Source: Agapetus fuscipes | Lineage: Eukaryota > Arthropoda > Insecta > Trichoptera > Glossosomatidae | Length of the DNA: 64,000 nt | NCBI GenBank assembly: GCA_951799405.1 | Contig: OX637361.1 | Coordinates: 10,266,170-10,330,169, forward strand | Reading direction: 5' to 3' | Part shown: piece after piece, positions 1 to 11,994 of the stretch | Layout of the letters: every line of letters begins with the position of its first letter | Numbering within the stretch: position 1 is the stretch's first letter | The notes under the pieces: model-generated | What the model saw: only the letters and a program-made list of their open reading frames with translations | Told to the model about the DNA's origin: nothing | The model's database searches: none | Translations under genes and position numbers: made by a program

Positions 1-69
1 TATCAGAAAACAAACTTCTTCCAAGAATGAACTGATAGATCATTTTATTACAAGAATTCAGTACCCTTA

Positions 70-611
70 GTACGAGTTGCAAAACTTGAGTAATGTAAAG
101 TTTACGGCAATTATTAACCGGTCCGTAGTCCGTAGTGGCAACACTTCGGACTCGTAAATGGAAGGTTGTGGATTCGGATCCCGGCGGAGCACAAAAATAT
201 ACCATTTATATTTCGAATGTGCTCTTCGCTGGGTTGAAAAATTCATAGACCTTTACCAATGACCGGTCACCAAAGGTCCATCCAGCCTTACAGCAACTGG
301 GTCTTGCTTGAGTATTGGCGCTTTGTAGCGACGACCAAGCTCGTGCACCTCTGCGGCACTACAACAAGTGTCATAGACCCCTAGAGTCTTTAGAATCTAG
401 GGAGTCTCCCGCACAGGATTTCTTAAAAAAAAAAAAAAAAAAAGTGATTTCCCCCAAAATCTGCCGTTATTTGTTTGAACTTGATTTTCTTCATCACTAA
501 CTCTTTTGCTAAGACCACTCAAGTGTAAGAAACAAAAACGGCAGATTTTGGGAGAAATCACGCTTTAATATTTTCCGTAAACTTTATTTTCTCAAGTTTT
601 GCAACTCGTAC
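70..611. mobile_element. MITE with long terminal inverted repeats, split by a SINE
   Basis: The left arm (70-117, then 444-480) and the right arm (about 525-611) are inverted copies. Both carry GTACGAGTTGCAAAACTTGA at the outer end and AAATCTGCCG further in. A SINE-A copy with a poly-A end occupies 118-443 and splits the left arm. Another copy at 63882-64000 lacks the SINE at this place and so shows the empty site. No transposase is visible. Confidence 0.7.
118..443 (+). mobile_element. SINE-A copy, full length
   Basis: The tRNA-like head starts at 118 (CCGGTCCGTAG) with a B-box-like GGATTCGGATCCCGG at about 169-183. The SINE-A body follows, and the copy ends in a run of 19 A at 425-443. It is inserted into the arm of an inverted-repeat element. 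Confidence 0.75.
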
Positions 612-619
612 AGAGTCCA

Positions 620-1750
620 CAAGTCTGGCTCCACTTTCACATATGTGTAACTTTAATTGGACAAATTTGACTCCTTTTCCGTATTTTGTTGCTTCCATTT
701 TAGTTTTTTTAATTTGATTCCAAAAATCCAACTCTATTTCAGTCACGAATTCGAATGCGAATGTGAAAATCTCTTTTTCACTGGCACTTGTGTGAATTTC
801 ATTTCCAAAATATTTTTCCGATTGAGTATTCGCTTGCTTCCGTTGCATTTTCTGAAGATAACTTTGTTGAAATTCACTTGATTTTTTTATCAAATAACAC
901 TATTAGTTTCGAGAGCGTTAATATCTCTCATAGACAGATGAAAATTCAATTTTATTTCATAACGTTGTCTCCTTTATGGTTTTTAATGTACCTACATTAA
1001 TTTACTTTTTAGTGCTGTTTAACTATTTCACTAACAAGACTTCAAAACCCTTTTCTGGATTTGATTTCACTGAACTGATTCCACTCGCTAAATTCGAATG
1101 CTCAAATTTCACTCCTTGTCTCTGTATTCAATTGCTCAAATCTGACTTCCCATTCGCTCTTTTCACACAGCTGTCTTCACTTCCTTTTTCTATATTATTT
1201 TGTATCCATTTCCGTCTTTGAATTCAATATCACAAATTTGAATACACTTCCTTAATTCTGTATTCAATTGCTCCTATTCCCATCTTCGAATTCAATTCTA
1301 CAATCTGACTTCTTTTCCGTCTTTGACTCCGATTCGACCAGTAGCTGTTGGTCCCCAAAGCCTTATTAGTTTATTTTTAATGGCTCACAATTCTCACAAT
1401 GAAGTATTTCTTAAAGTAACACATTAATTCCTTATTTGCGTTCAGCTCAGCTTCCAGCAAAACTTAACGCTTAAGAGGGAGTTATAGATACACGGAATTC
1501 GTAAAAAATCGTAAAATTCGTAATCTGTTGATAAATGTCGTAACTAAATAAGGTTAGCACTTTTTTATAATGTTTAACTTTGACTGTGTGCCGGCAGATG
1601 TGCTAGCTAAAATAATAATATTTTTTTCTACAATTCCACACTAAGACGGCCAGACCCTACCAATACATTGATATTATTCACTTTGTCTGCTATCCGGTCA
1701 TTATAATACATTGGCATACTGTCAAACGTAGGGATCTCCAAATCGAGGTT
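620..1750. other. AT-rich non-coding stretch
   Basis: No gene was recognised. Between about 690 and 1340 there are loosely recurring GAATTCGAAT and CAATTGCTC-like blocks with TTC-rich spacers. This looks like a decayed tandem repeat or an old element. The open frames here are short and have no recognisable motifs. Confidence 0.5.
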
Positions 1751-1753
1751 ATT

Positions 1754-2310
1754 TAAAAAAATAAAAAATAGGCTGATTTAATTGGTGAGCGCTGTTTTTA
1801 TGTGTTACAAAGCGCCAATTGTCAAGCAAGACCCAGTTGCTGGATAAAGTAAAGCTGGATGGACCTTTGGTGACCGGTCATTGGGAAAGGTTTTTTCGTT
1901 CACACGAAATTTCGTTCAAACGACTTTCGGTCACATATAGATGTGCTCCACAGAATATCTTAGAAAACCTGTTCGTTAACAAACTATTTATTTTCACGAT
2001 TCGTTATTTCGACAATTAAAAAAAAATTATGATTTATTTGGTGAGCGTTGTTTTTGTGTGTATCACACCTCAAGAGCCCTCTGCGAGCTTGGTCGTCGCT
2101 CTAGAAAGCGCCAATTCTCAAGCAAGACCCAGTGGCTGTAAGGCTGGATAGACCTTTTGATGACCGGTCTTTGGTCAAGGTTTATGAATTTTCAACCCAG
2201 CGACGAGAAAATTTGAAAATATAAATGTTTTTTTTTTTGCTCCACCGGGAATCGTACCCACAACCTTCCATTCAGAGTTCGAAGTGTTACTACTGAACTA
2301 CAAACCGGTC
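1754..2310 (-). mobile_element. Compound SINE-A dimer, copy 1
   Basis: Two SINE-A pieces lie in the same reverse orientation, joined by a block of about 150 bp (roughly 1888-2020) that is not found in ordinary SINE-A copies. The tRNA-like head, in reverse, lies near 2245-2310. The part 1806-2100 is nearly identical to 3805-4098, about 1998 bp downstream. Confidence 0.7.
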
Positions 2311-2607
2311 ACAATTAACTGTCAATTTTATTTTGAAATATCATTAATTGAAATCTTTGAATTGTTTTGAAAATAATACAAAATGTATATATTAAGTTTT
2401 GGAGCTATCCCATCAATGTACAAAAAAAAAAACAGTGTGTTAGTTTTTCTCACACCACTACACAAACTGAAACATGCATATATTTTTTATCACTCACAAG
2501 GGTTGACGCAAATGCAGTCTGTCAATATAAATTAATATTTAAAGAGATATCAAAGGTGAGTAATTTTAAAAGAAATAATGCCTATAATTATTAACCTTAA
2601 CTAGTTG

Positions 2608-3175
2608 TTTGGTATGAGGCTGACAACCATACAGAAAAAAACTTGGTTCACTTTTGCAATTGCCACCCCGATTTCAAAACAGGGCGATAAGAGTTGCTAA
2701 GTTCATGTTCATGTGAGATTTGGTTTATTTTGTAGATAAAGACACATAAAAAGGCAGACCGGCCCGCAGTCTAGTGGTTAAAACTTTGAATCCGGATCGG
2801 AAGGAAGTGGGTTCGAATTCCGGCGGAGCTCAAAAAAAAGATTTCATTTTTAATATTTGCTCTTCGTTGGGTTGCAAAATTAATCTGTCTTTGTCAAAGG
2901 TCGGTCACCATAGGTCGATCCGGCTTTACACCAACTGGGTCTTGCATGAGAATTGGAGCTTTCTACAGCGACGACCAAGCTCGCAGAGGGCTCGAAGGAG
3001 GAGGGTGTGATTCACACAAAAACAGCGCTCACCGAATAAATCATCCTGATATTATATTTTTTACTGTTATTGTACAACATGTGTAAACACGAACTTAAAT
3101 GTGCCTGCTTGTGGTTATGCATTAAATATGAGCCGTAAATGGCAATAGCGATTTATAGATTATAGATTTTGAGCT
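2608..3175 (+). mobile_element. Family B copy split by SINE-A
   Basis: The first half (2608-2760) begins TTTGGTATGAGGCTGAC. The second half (about 3072-3175) carries the usual middle and ends in the TATAGATTATAGATT tail. The SINE-A copy at 2761-3060 sits between them, so this family B copy is the older of the two. Confidence 0.7.
2761..3060 (+). mobile_element. SINE-A copy
   Basis: The tRNA-like head is at 2761 with the B-box GGTTCGAATTCCGG at 2810-2823. The LINE-like tail (AGAGGGCTCGAAGG...CAGCGCTCACC) ends with AAATAAATCATCCTGATAT. The copy is nested inside a family B element. Confidence 0.75.
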
Positions 3176-3410
3176 AAACCAAAGTAATGAAAAAAAAAAT
3201 TAAAATTAATTTCACGCATGAAGACAATATATTTTTGACAGCCCTACATAAGAAAACACCTGCATCTCAAATAACAATAATAGCACAACATGGCCAGCAG
3301 AATATCGTCAGCGAGGAAAAAGTTATACCAACAAAAGGTACCTACCTACTTCTTGTATAATAAATAATAATATTTCTTAGAATTCGACATTTTTTTTCCA
3401 AATGCGTGCA

Positions 3411-3490
3411 AAAAGATCGGTCCTTAGTCTATTGACTACGCTTCCAACTCTTAATCGGAAGGTTGTAAGTTCAATTCCCGGCGGAGCACA
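3411..3490 (+). mobile_element. SINE-A head fragment fused to SINE-C
   Basis: Only the tRNA-like part is present (GATCGGTCCTTAG to CCCGGCGGAGCACAG, with TTCAATTCCCGG as B-box). It runs straight into the 3' end of a reversed SINE-C copy at 3491. Confidence 0.6.
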
Positions 3491-3782
3491 GAACGCAACT
3501 AAGCTACACATTATGTGTAGTTACACTATAAAGTTAGTAGTTACATAGTTATTTTTTATAGTTAGAAGTTACAGTATTTAGTGTCACTTCGGGATTCGGG
3601 ACCTATTTATTTTTAGAGGTAAAGTGGCCGGCTTACACCAACCACTTCATTTGAAGTGGGGGTTTCCCAGCTCCCGAGGGGGCTGGTTCTCATTTCTTGT
3701 GAAGGCTGAGTAAGCCTTGAGATCGAACCCTTGCTCTCGGCATGGAATGCAAGCATTCTACCAATTGAGCTATCGACATTTT
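3491..3782 (-). mobile_element. SINE-C copy
   Basis: Read on the minus strand, the tRNA-like head starts near 3780 (GTCGATAGCTCAATTGGTAG). It continues into a body containing CAGCTCCCGAGGG-type text in reverse and ends at 3491. The B-box region is partly deleted relative to the 38.2 kb copy. Confidence 0.7.
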
Positions 3783-4410
3783 TACGAGCTTGGTCATCGT
3801 CGCTACAAAGCGCCAATTGTCAAGCAAGACCCAGTTGCTGGATAAAGTAAAGCTGGATGGACCTTTGGTGACCGGTCATTGGGAAAGGTTTTTTCGTTCA
3901 CACGAAATTTCGTTCAAACGACTTTCGGTCACATATAGATGTGCTCCACAGAATATCTTAGAAAACCTGTTCGTTAACAAACTATTTATTTTCACGATTC
4001 GTTATTTCGACAATTAAAAAAAAATAATGATTTATTTGGTGAGCGTTGTTTTTGTGTGTATCACACCTCAAGAGCCCTCTGCGAGCTTGGTCGTCGCTGT
4101 AGAAATTACCAATTCTTAAGCAAGACCCAGTTGCTCTAATGCTGGATGGACCTTTAGTGACCGGGCTTTGGGAAAGGTATATGATTTTTTGTCACCAAGC
4201 AAAGGGCATATTTGAAAATATAAATGGTACTTATATTTTTTTGTGCTCCGCTGGAATTCGAACCCACAATAATAATAATAAAATTAGGATGATTTATTTG
4301 GTGAGCGCTGTTTTTTTGTGTATCACACCTCAAGAGCCCTCTAAACACAATCTTCCATTTACGAGTCAGAAGTGTAAATCATAAGACTACGGACCGGTTG
4401 AATACCATAT
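3783..4410 (-). mobile_element. Compound SINE-A dimer, copy 2
   Basis: This copy has the same joined arrangement as 1754-2310 and adds a further insertion. At about 4271-4343 a reversed SINE-A tail fragment (TAGGATGATTTATTTGGTGA) interrupts the tRNA-like head. The head resumes as CTTCCATTTACGAGTC and ends with ACGGACCGGT near 4398. Confidence 0.65.
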
Positions 4411-4414
4411 ATTG

Positions 4415-6250
4415 TATGTGACCGAAATGTCATTGACCGAAATGTCGTTGACCGAAAAGTCGTTGGCCGAAAAGTCGTGTGGACGAAGTGTCGTGTGACC
4501 GATTTGTCTATGGCCGAGTTGTCTTTGGACGGGTTGTCGTTGACCGATTTGTCTTTGACCGAAATGTCGTTAGCCGAAAAGTCGTGTGGACGGAGTGTCG
4601 TGTGACCGACTTGTCTATGGCCGGGTCTTTGGACGGGTTGTCGTTGACCGATTTGTCTTGGACCGAAATGTCGTTGGCCGAAAAGTCGTGTGGACGGAGT
4701 GTCGTGTGACCGACTTGTCTATGGCCGGGTCTTTGGACGGGCTGTCGTTGACCGATTTGTCTTTGACCGAAATGTCGTTGGCCGAAAAGTCGTGTGGACG
4801 GAGTGTCGTGTGACCGACTTGTCTATGGCCGAGTTGTCTTTGGACAGGTTGTCGTTGACCGATTTGTCTTTGACCGAAATGTCGTTGGCCGAAAAGTCGT
4901 GTGGACGGAGTGTCGTGTGACCGACTTGTCTTTGGACGGGTTGTCGTTGACCGATTTTTCTTTGACCGAAATGTCATTGGCCGAAAAGTCGTGTGGACGG
5001 AGTGTCGTGTGACCGACTTGTCTTTGGACGGGTTGTCGTTGACCGATTTGTCTTTGACCGAAATGTCATTGGCCGAAAAGTCGTGTGGACGGAGTGTCAT
5101 GTGACCGACTTGTCTTTGGACGGGTTGTCGTTGACCGATTTGTCTTTGACCGAAATGTTGTTGGCCGAAAAGTCGTGTGGACGGAGTGTCGTGTGACCGA
5201 CTTGTCTATGGCCGAGTTGTCTTTGGACAGGTTGTCGTTGACCGATTTGTCTTTGACCGAAATGTCGTTGGCTGAAAAGTCGTGTGGACGGAGTGTCGTG
5301 TGACCGACTTGTCTTTGGACGGGTTGTCGTTGACCGATTTGTCTTTGACCGAAATGTTGTTGGCCGAAAAGTCGTGTGGACGGAGTGTCGTGTGACCGAC
5401 TTGTCTATGGCCGAGTTGTCTTTGGACAGGTTGTCGTTGACCGATTTGTCTTTGACCGAAATGTCGTTGGCTGAAAAGTCGTGTGGACGGAGTGTCGTGT
5501 GACCGACTTGTCTTTGGACGGGTTGTCGTTGACCGATTTGTCTTTGACCGAAATGTTGTTGGCCGAAAAGTCGTGTGGACGGAGTGTCGTGTGACCGACT
5601 TGTCTATGGCCGAGTTGTCTTTGGACAGGTTGTCGTTGACCGATTTGTCTTTGACCGAAATGTCGTTGGCCGAAAAGTCGTGTGGACGGAGTGTCGTGTG
5701 ACCGACTTGTCTTTGGACGGGTTGTCGTTGACCGATTTGTCTTTGACCGAAATGTCATTGGCCGAAAAGTCGTGTGGACGGAGTGTCATGTGACCGACTT
5801 GTCTTTGGACGGGTTGTCGTTGACCGATTTGTCTTTGACCGAAATGTCATTGGCCGAAAAGTCGTGTGGACGGAGTGTCGTGTGACCGACTTGTCTATGG
5901 CCGGGTCTTTGGACGGGCTGTCGTTGACCGATTTGTCTTTGACCGAAATGTCGTTGACCGAAAAGTCGTTGGTCGAAAAGTCGTGTGGACGAAGTGTCGT
6001 GTGACCGATTTGTCTATGGCCGAGTTGTCTTTGGACGGGTTGTCGTTGACCGATTTGTCTTTGACCGAAATGTCGTTGGCCGAAAAGTCGTGTAGACGAA
6101 GTGTCGTGTGACCGATTTGTCTATGGCCGAGTTGTTGTTGGACGAGTTGTCGTTGACCGATTTGTCTTTGACCGAAATTTCGTTTGCCGAAAAGTCGTGA
6201 GGACGAAGTGTCGTGTGACCGATTTGTCTATGGCCGAGTAATCGTTGGAC
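4415..6250. repeat. Higher-order minisatellite of 15-16 bp monomers
   Basis: Monomers follow the pattern TGACCGAnnnGTCnT. They are grouped into higher-order units of mostly 92 or 107 bp, with two of 104 and one of 119. The GTGTGGACG anchor recurs at 4479, 4586, 4690, 4794, 4901, 4993, 5085, 5177, 5284, 5376, 5483, 5575, 5682, 5774, 5866, 5985, 6092 and 6199. The 107-bp form has one extra monomer (TATGGCCGAGTTGTC). Monomers are mostly multiples of three, so several frames stay open over 60-160 codons on both strands. I treat those frames as by-products, because higher-order units of 92 and 107 shift frame. Confidence 0.95.
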
Positions 6251-8190
6251 GAATTGTCTTTTATCGATATGTCGTGGAATCCTGAAAATGAATACAAAAT
6301 TATATTATTATCGACTCTATCGACTCGACATGGTGTTCATGTCTCTTTTCCGTCGTACCGTCAACATATATCGGAATTTTTACGCGTATTCTGTATATTT
6401 TATTTACACATATACCTATTGCATATTTTATACGTATATAATATGTGAACATAATGTATACATGTGTCCCGATCGGTCTTCAAGAAAACTGTTTTTTCAC
6501 CTCTGTCGGCCTAACCATCAAATTGGATAGGCCAACGCCATCTATGTAAAAAATAGAAAATTAACAAAAATCGAAAATTACAAGAGGCCTTTACATGTTA
6601 CCTCTTTTTGTTAGACAAATAAAATATGTACGAAAACAATTAAAAACATTTGTTTCACTTAACCACGATGTGATATTTGCGGAAAATGATCAGGAGGAAC
6701 TAAAAACGCGTACAAAAAAATATTACGTAAACACATTTTGAAACAAAATTTATAACTCAGTAAATAAGTAAAAAATGAATTTTCGAAAATCGTCTCAATT
6801 TAACTGAATAAATACTTTATCGAAAAATGAAATATTTGGCATTGAAATATTTATGAATAACAAGTGAGTCGCGCTGGAAAGTCAGCCTTTTTTAAATGGT
6901 TTTTGGCATATTACCAGCTGATTTGAAGGAAAAAAAAATAAAAAAAAATATTTTCAATTCTTTTAAATATATAGAAAGCTAACCCTATAAATATTTTTTT
7001 GAATAGCCAAAGTTGTTTTTGGTCTCAAATACACCTTAAACTCGACCATAGCGTTAACCAAATATGTATGCTAACTAAACTGTTCACTGGTTGCGCTGTT
7101 TATGTTTCCATATTTTTAATTAGAACGTGATGTTTTGTACTCGGGGTAAGGGGGAGATTAAAAAAGAAAAAGAAGTGGGGAGCTCGCGCGTCGCACACTG
7201 GGACCAAGTGATACGATGCTGGCCCAAAAATAATGCAGCTGGTAAAAATGTTTTTATACTGTTTTTTCTGCGCAAACATGATAGCTGTATTACATCTTCT
7301 TCATCTTATATCTTCATAATTAATCAGAGAAATCATTGTCCTTTGTAAGATTATTTCAGACAAAATGACCGACAAGAAATCCAAATGCCTAATTTATATG
7401 TACTAACTTCGAAATAGTGTATGACTAATTTATATTGCGCTTTATTTTTGGATACTGCAATGTAACGGTCGTTTTATCTTCTGCCGATTGAGATTTTATC
7501 TATGCAGGTTTATGAAATCTAAGATAATGGTGTCAAAAGGAATAAAAATAATCGCGAAATATGGTCGCATTTTCAAATATATATTTTTTTCATTACAAAT
7601 GAGGCTGCACACATCAAAAGAAAAAAAAACTTCTTGCAGAAACTTGCAGATTTTAGGGTTATACAACAAAGGTTACCAAAAATATAATATTACTTACATT
7701 GGTAATTGTGTATATTTTTTTTCATTTTACCTAGTTGTCTCGGAAACGCCAAAGAAAATTGACATTTATGAATAAATTTCTGAAAAAAGAAAATCTTTTT
7801 TTCGTTGAGCCTATGCCGAAAATAAATAAATGTAGGTACGAAACGCAATTAACTTGCAAGCAATAAAAATCAATGATGAAAAGGATAAAATATTTAAGTA
7901 ACATCAGTTGCGATTGCTAAATGTTAAACACATTTTTCTCTTAATTAGATTCTTCACTATTAAAGAATGAAATATCTTTCAACAACATAAAACTATTGAT
8001 CTGGATTTAAGTACTTATGTTTCAGTTTCTTTTAAGAATTAAAAATTCAAGTTATTATAAAACCACACAGTGGTTCAAATGAATCAATTTAGGTGGTCAA
8101 ATTTTTTTTTTTTCTGAATCGTTTTTTAAAAGCTCAAGTCAGTTTTATTTCCCATTTTTTAAATAAAAGCCCCACTGTGTAGAAATCAAT
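6250..8190. other. AT-rich stretch without recognised gene
   Basis: Open frames here are short and carry no recognisable domain. Many A/T runs are present. No copy of the main SINE families or family B was seen. It could hold untranslated or 5' exons of cwo, but none could be assigned from sequence alone. Confidence 0.4.
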
Positions 8191-8261
8191 GAATGAACAC
8201 ATTTGAAGCTACAACTTTTTTCTCGGCGAGCAAACATCACACTTGTATGGGACAACAGTCC

Positions 8262-8583
8262 TTAATGACCGACAACCTTAATGACCGAGTCCAGGTGGTA
8301 ACACTTCGGACTCGTAACTGGAAGGTCGTGGGTTCGAATCCCGGCGGAGCACAAAAAATATACCATTTATATTTTCAAATTTGCTCTTTGCTGGGTTGAA
8401 AAATTCATAAACCTGTACCAAAGACCGGTCATCAAAAGGTCCATCCAGCCTTACAACAATTGGGTCTTGCTTGAGAATTGGCGCTTTCTACAGCGACGAC
8501 CAAGCTCGCAGAGGGCTCTTGAGGTGTGATACACACAAAAACAGCGCTCACCAAATAAATCAGCCTAATTTTTTTTTTTTTTT
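8262..8583 (+). mobile_element. SINE-A copy, full length
   Basis: The head starts near 8262 and the B-box is GGTTCGAATCCCGG at 8330-8343. The body contains GACCGGTCATC, and the tail AGAGGGCTCTTGAGGTGTGA lies at about 8511. It ends in CAAATAAATCAGCCTAA plus a T run. It lies about 300 bp upstream of the cwo bHLH exon. Confidence 0.8.
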
Positions 8584-8879
8584 AACAAAATATTTGTTTA
8601 CCTTTTCCCTCACAATCCGAATACAAGCATAGCTATTGCCCTTCCTAAAGTGATAACCTTTAGCAGGTTAGCTCAGCATCTTGGAAGTAACAATAGTCTT
8701 TGTCAACGCTCCTACAATAGTCTAAAATGGTCTTCCTGCTTATGTTTCGTTTCAATGCTATGAAGAACTTCTTTAAGCTTTATCTATGTAAATTCATCTG
8801 TTTTCCATTGCTGTGTTAAGTTGTCAAATGAATTTTGTTGACAGATTAATAACAATGTATTTATTTTGTCACATTGCAG

Positions 8880-11800
8880 CAAGACCCAATGTCTCACCGG
8901 ATCATAGAGAAGCGTCGCAGAGACAGGATGAACAACTGCCTGGCCGACCTGTCTCGGCTAATCCCGCCAGACTATCTCAAGAAGGGGCGCGGCCGGATAG
9001 AAAAGACAGAGATCATCGAAATGGCCATCAGGCACCTTAAATATCTACAGGACAAACTAAATTGTAAAATAATTTCTCTTTTTATCATTGCATAAAGTAG
9101 GTATACTCCGTGTCATCAACTGTGTGTTGTCAGAACTTATTGTCAATTCTTTATGTGCAACTTGTATCTATTGGACTCATGTTATGAAATATTATTTGAT
9201 ATCATTGCAAGGTTTGTAGCTGAACTGTCAGATTCTCACTTTTTAAATTTGTAGTTGGTATCAGTGGGTATTTGGACATGTAGCTTTACCATTAGAGCTG
9301 TCAACATTTTCTGTTACCAACTTCATATCACAAATAAAATCAAAGACTGATTGTACCTACTCCCCACCAAGTTTCAAATTTATGGATTTTTAATGCCACG
9401 GTTCTAGGCTACCACAAATTTGTGGTTATCTCTACTGATTAGCATTACTTACTTACATTTTTTTTTTGCTATTTCAATTGTGCAAATTCCATTAACACCT
9501 TCTGTGAATTTTAAATTCTTAAATGATTCCCGTTGATGACAATGGAGTCGGAACAAGATAATTTTTTTGTGGTGGGTAAACGTCACCTAATCTACAAATA
9601 AAATATTAGTTATATTTTTTCAAGCAACTTGGCCAGGTGACATCACAATTTATTCCTGGATTATTTGTGCTGATTCTATTGACACAAAAGTATGGTGTAA
9701 GCATTTCATTTTTTTTCAGTTGGCAGTAATGGTAAAGCAACTGTCAAAAAAACCCTTAATCATTAAGTAGAGATAGTCGTTGAGTTGCCATGCTCATGTT
9801 TTTGATGTTTTACAGGCATACAGCAACAAGAGGTTGTCAGCAGCTCGGTGTCCACGAAGCATTTCCGCCTGGGTTACCAAGAGTGCCTGGCGGAAGTCAT
9901 CCACTACATGGTGGAGGGAAAGAACACCATCTCATCTGAATCTAAGAGCGTTCAGCTCATCACGCATCTGCACAGGCATTGCGACCAAATCATGAAAGGT
10001 GATCATTCTTTTCTTTTTATTTCCACTGAAAAGTTGACTCTATGGCTGAACAGACATGTGTAATTTAATTTCTCAAATGCTTCAAATTAAACTTAATTGG
10101 ATTGAATCTCTTTGAGGAGCTCTTGACATTAGTTTCAATTCTGATTTGAAAATTTTAATTGGGAAATCATAAGTCAACTTAAACTGTATGAAATTAAATA
10201 AAAATTAAAATTCTTGACTAATAGGTAGGTATGAGGCTGACCCTCCATGCTGTAAAATCTTAGTTCACAACACCCCGGTTTCAGGGAAAGGCCGCAGGAG
10301 TTACAAGGATGATTTTATATACCAGTACCCCACATATAAAACATTTGCAAAAACTCACCTCGATTGTGAAAAAATGTATGAAAGGAGTATATCTAGGGCT
10401 GCCATCATATTCCATACACTTTTGATTTATATTTTGTGTATTAACACTGTGAAAATTCATATTGTTTAATTTATATTTTTTTGAATGAATTCAAACTAAA
10501 CACTGTTTATTTTCACAATAAAATTTATTTAAAAAGATTAAAATTTTAATCTTTGTAAATAAATTTTATTGTGAAAATAAACAGTGTTTTGTTTGAATTC
10601 ATTCAAAAAATTATAAATTTAACACTTTTGATTTATTGGTTAGTTTACGCAATTTTTATACTGGGGGTATAGGATGAAAAAGCTTATTTTTTATGAATTT
10701 ATTTAAAAAAAAAATGTCCATTCTTTAGGTTTTAGTTTTAAATTTGACTGATTCTTTTAACCTAATAAAAAAAATATTTTTAGGGGAGCTTTCTAACAAA
10801 CATCGTCCAACTCCAGAAAGCTCCAGCAGCTCGAGTGGAAGCTCCGGCCATTACACGCTCAGCAACCAGACAAGCGACAGCCACAGCAGTCAGCGGGTAA
10901 ATGAGAAGACACTTGCCATCGTGAAGAAGAAGTTGCACAACAAACATTCTGACAGGTACAACAGTGACAAGCAGTACAACTCCATCCAGGGCATGGAGGT
11001 GATGCAACGCCTCAACAAGCAAATGCTCGACTCACAATCTTCAGAGAGCAACACAGATGATTTGAGAACCATGTACTCTCAAAACAACATGGGACAGCTG
11101 CCTTTGATCAACGATGACAATTTTGCCGGGGACAATAATGAAGAAAGGAGAGAAAACAGTTTGGCGCAAAATAAAGATGTACTTCCGAACGATTACCAGA
11201 CAACTGAAGATCACCGTCTTAGCAACACTTACTCCCCACTCTTAATAGATTATCGTGGACCTGAATCAAATCTGCGCAGCATTCGCAAGGCAGACAGCTC
11301 GCAGACTTGTGACAGTGGGCTGAGTAACACTACAGACCCGGACAACATACATTCCTACAAGTTCAAAAATAACATACAACAAAGGTTTTCGGAATCGCTG
11401 ATTACTGATTACCGTTCTTCAAGTCCAAGTGAAGCTATGACTGGCAGTTCCTGTAGTTCAGGGAATAAAAAAGAGCAGTTTGAGTTTAACAGTAAAGTTG
11501 CGCACAAAAGGAGAAAACCAAATAGCGAGCATCACACGAGGTACACCAGCACCAGCTACCACCAATATAGAGATCAGCAGCTGTCGTCATCTGAGACCAA
11601 CTCTAGTGAAAATATCACTAGTGTGTCACAGAACTCAGCATACAGACACGACCAGCTGCAAGAATCTAAAATTCAGAGTGCCACCAGTTCAAAGGAGGCT
11701 TCTCAGTCAGCTGCCGACAACCGGCGTTGCCAATTCCCAGAGAAGTTTGAGAAGTTCAACAGTCTCGGCGTTCCAATATTCGCATTGCACGCCAGTAGAT

Positions 11801-11994
11801 CATTCTATGTCCCCATGAGCATAGACTATGAGACATTAATCCCGTTCTTGGGCCCGTATGACCTCACTGATATGTCCTCATTGCAACCAAACACAACCTT
11901 TTACCCTGTCACCATCAATGTCAACTTTCAGCCACTTGGCAACCGACATCTTCAAATGATTAGAAAACGAGAAGACATTAGTGATTGGCAATGA
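8880..11994 (+). CDS. cwo: clockwork orange-like bHLH-Orange repressor, last three coding exons
   Basis: Exons are 8880-9063, 9816-9998 and 10784-11994, with AG/GT borders and phases that join cleanly: T|GC gives Cys and G|GG gives Gly. The 525 residues seen begin [17 protein letters not shown] bHLH domain spans residues 6-60, with basic residues [11 protein letters not shown] and helix 2 [18 protein letters not shown]. An Orange domain spans about residues 77-122 ([16 protein letters not shown]). A long Ser/Asn/Gln-rich stretch follows, then a more ordered C-terminus ([28 protein letters not shown]) like that of insect CWO. There is no terminal WRPW. CWO is known as an E-box-binding repressor in the nuclear circadian feedback loop. 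The first exon(s) with the start codon were not found upstream, so the gene is 5' incomplete here. Stop TGA is at 11992-11994. Confidence 0.93.
9541..9700. mobile_element. Family E (GGAGTCGGAACA) repeat in cwo intron
   Basis: It begins AATGGAGTCGGAACA and contains GGTGACATCACAATTT. It is related to the better-bounded copy at 14091-14251. It lies in the intron between the bHLH and Orange exons. Confidence 0.5.
10218..10318 (+). mobile_element. Family B fragment
   Basis: This is a start fragment, GTAGGTATGAGGCTGACC through GGCCGCAGGAGTTACAAGG, in the cwo intron. The 3' part and the microsatellite tail are missing. Confidence 0.6.
10465..10622. repeat. Long near-perfect hairpin
   Basis: The arms are about 75 bp, centred near 10540. 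GAATGAATTCAAAC on the left matches GTTTGAATTCATTC on the right, and CACTGTTTATTTTCACAATA matches its reverse complement. ACACTTTTGATTTAT stands on both sides (10417-10431 and 10622-10636), which could be a target duplication. The element lies in the last cwo intron, about 160 bp before the final exon. Confidence 0.8.

Noticed and set aside
558..893. 111-codon minus-strand frame
   Set aside because: The start lies in AT-rich decayed repeat, and no motif or splice support is visible.
4415..6250. CRISPR-like array
   Set aside because: Units are contiguous with no unique spacers, and the genome is eukaryotic. It is a minisatellite.
11480..11818. 112-codon frame inside cwo
   Set aside because: It overlaps the last cwo exon in another frame and has no domain. 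The cwo frame ends in conserved residues.
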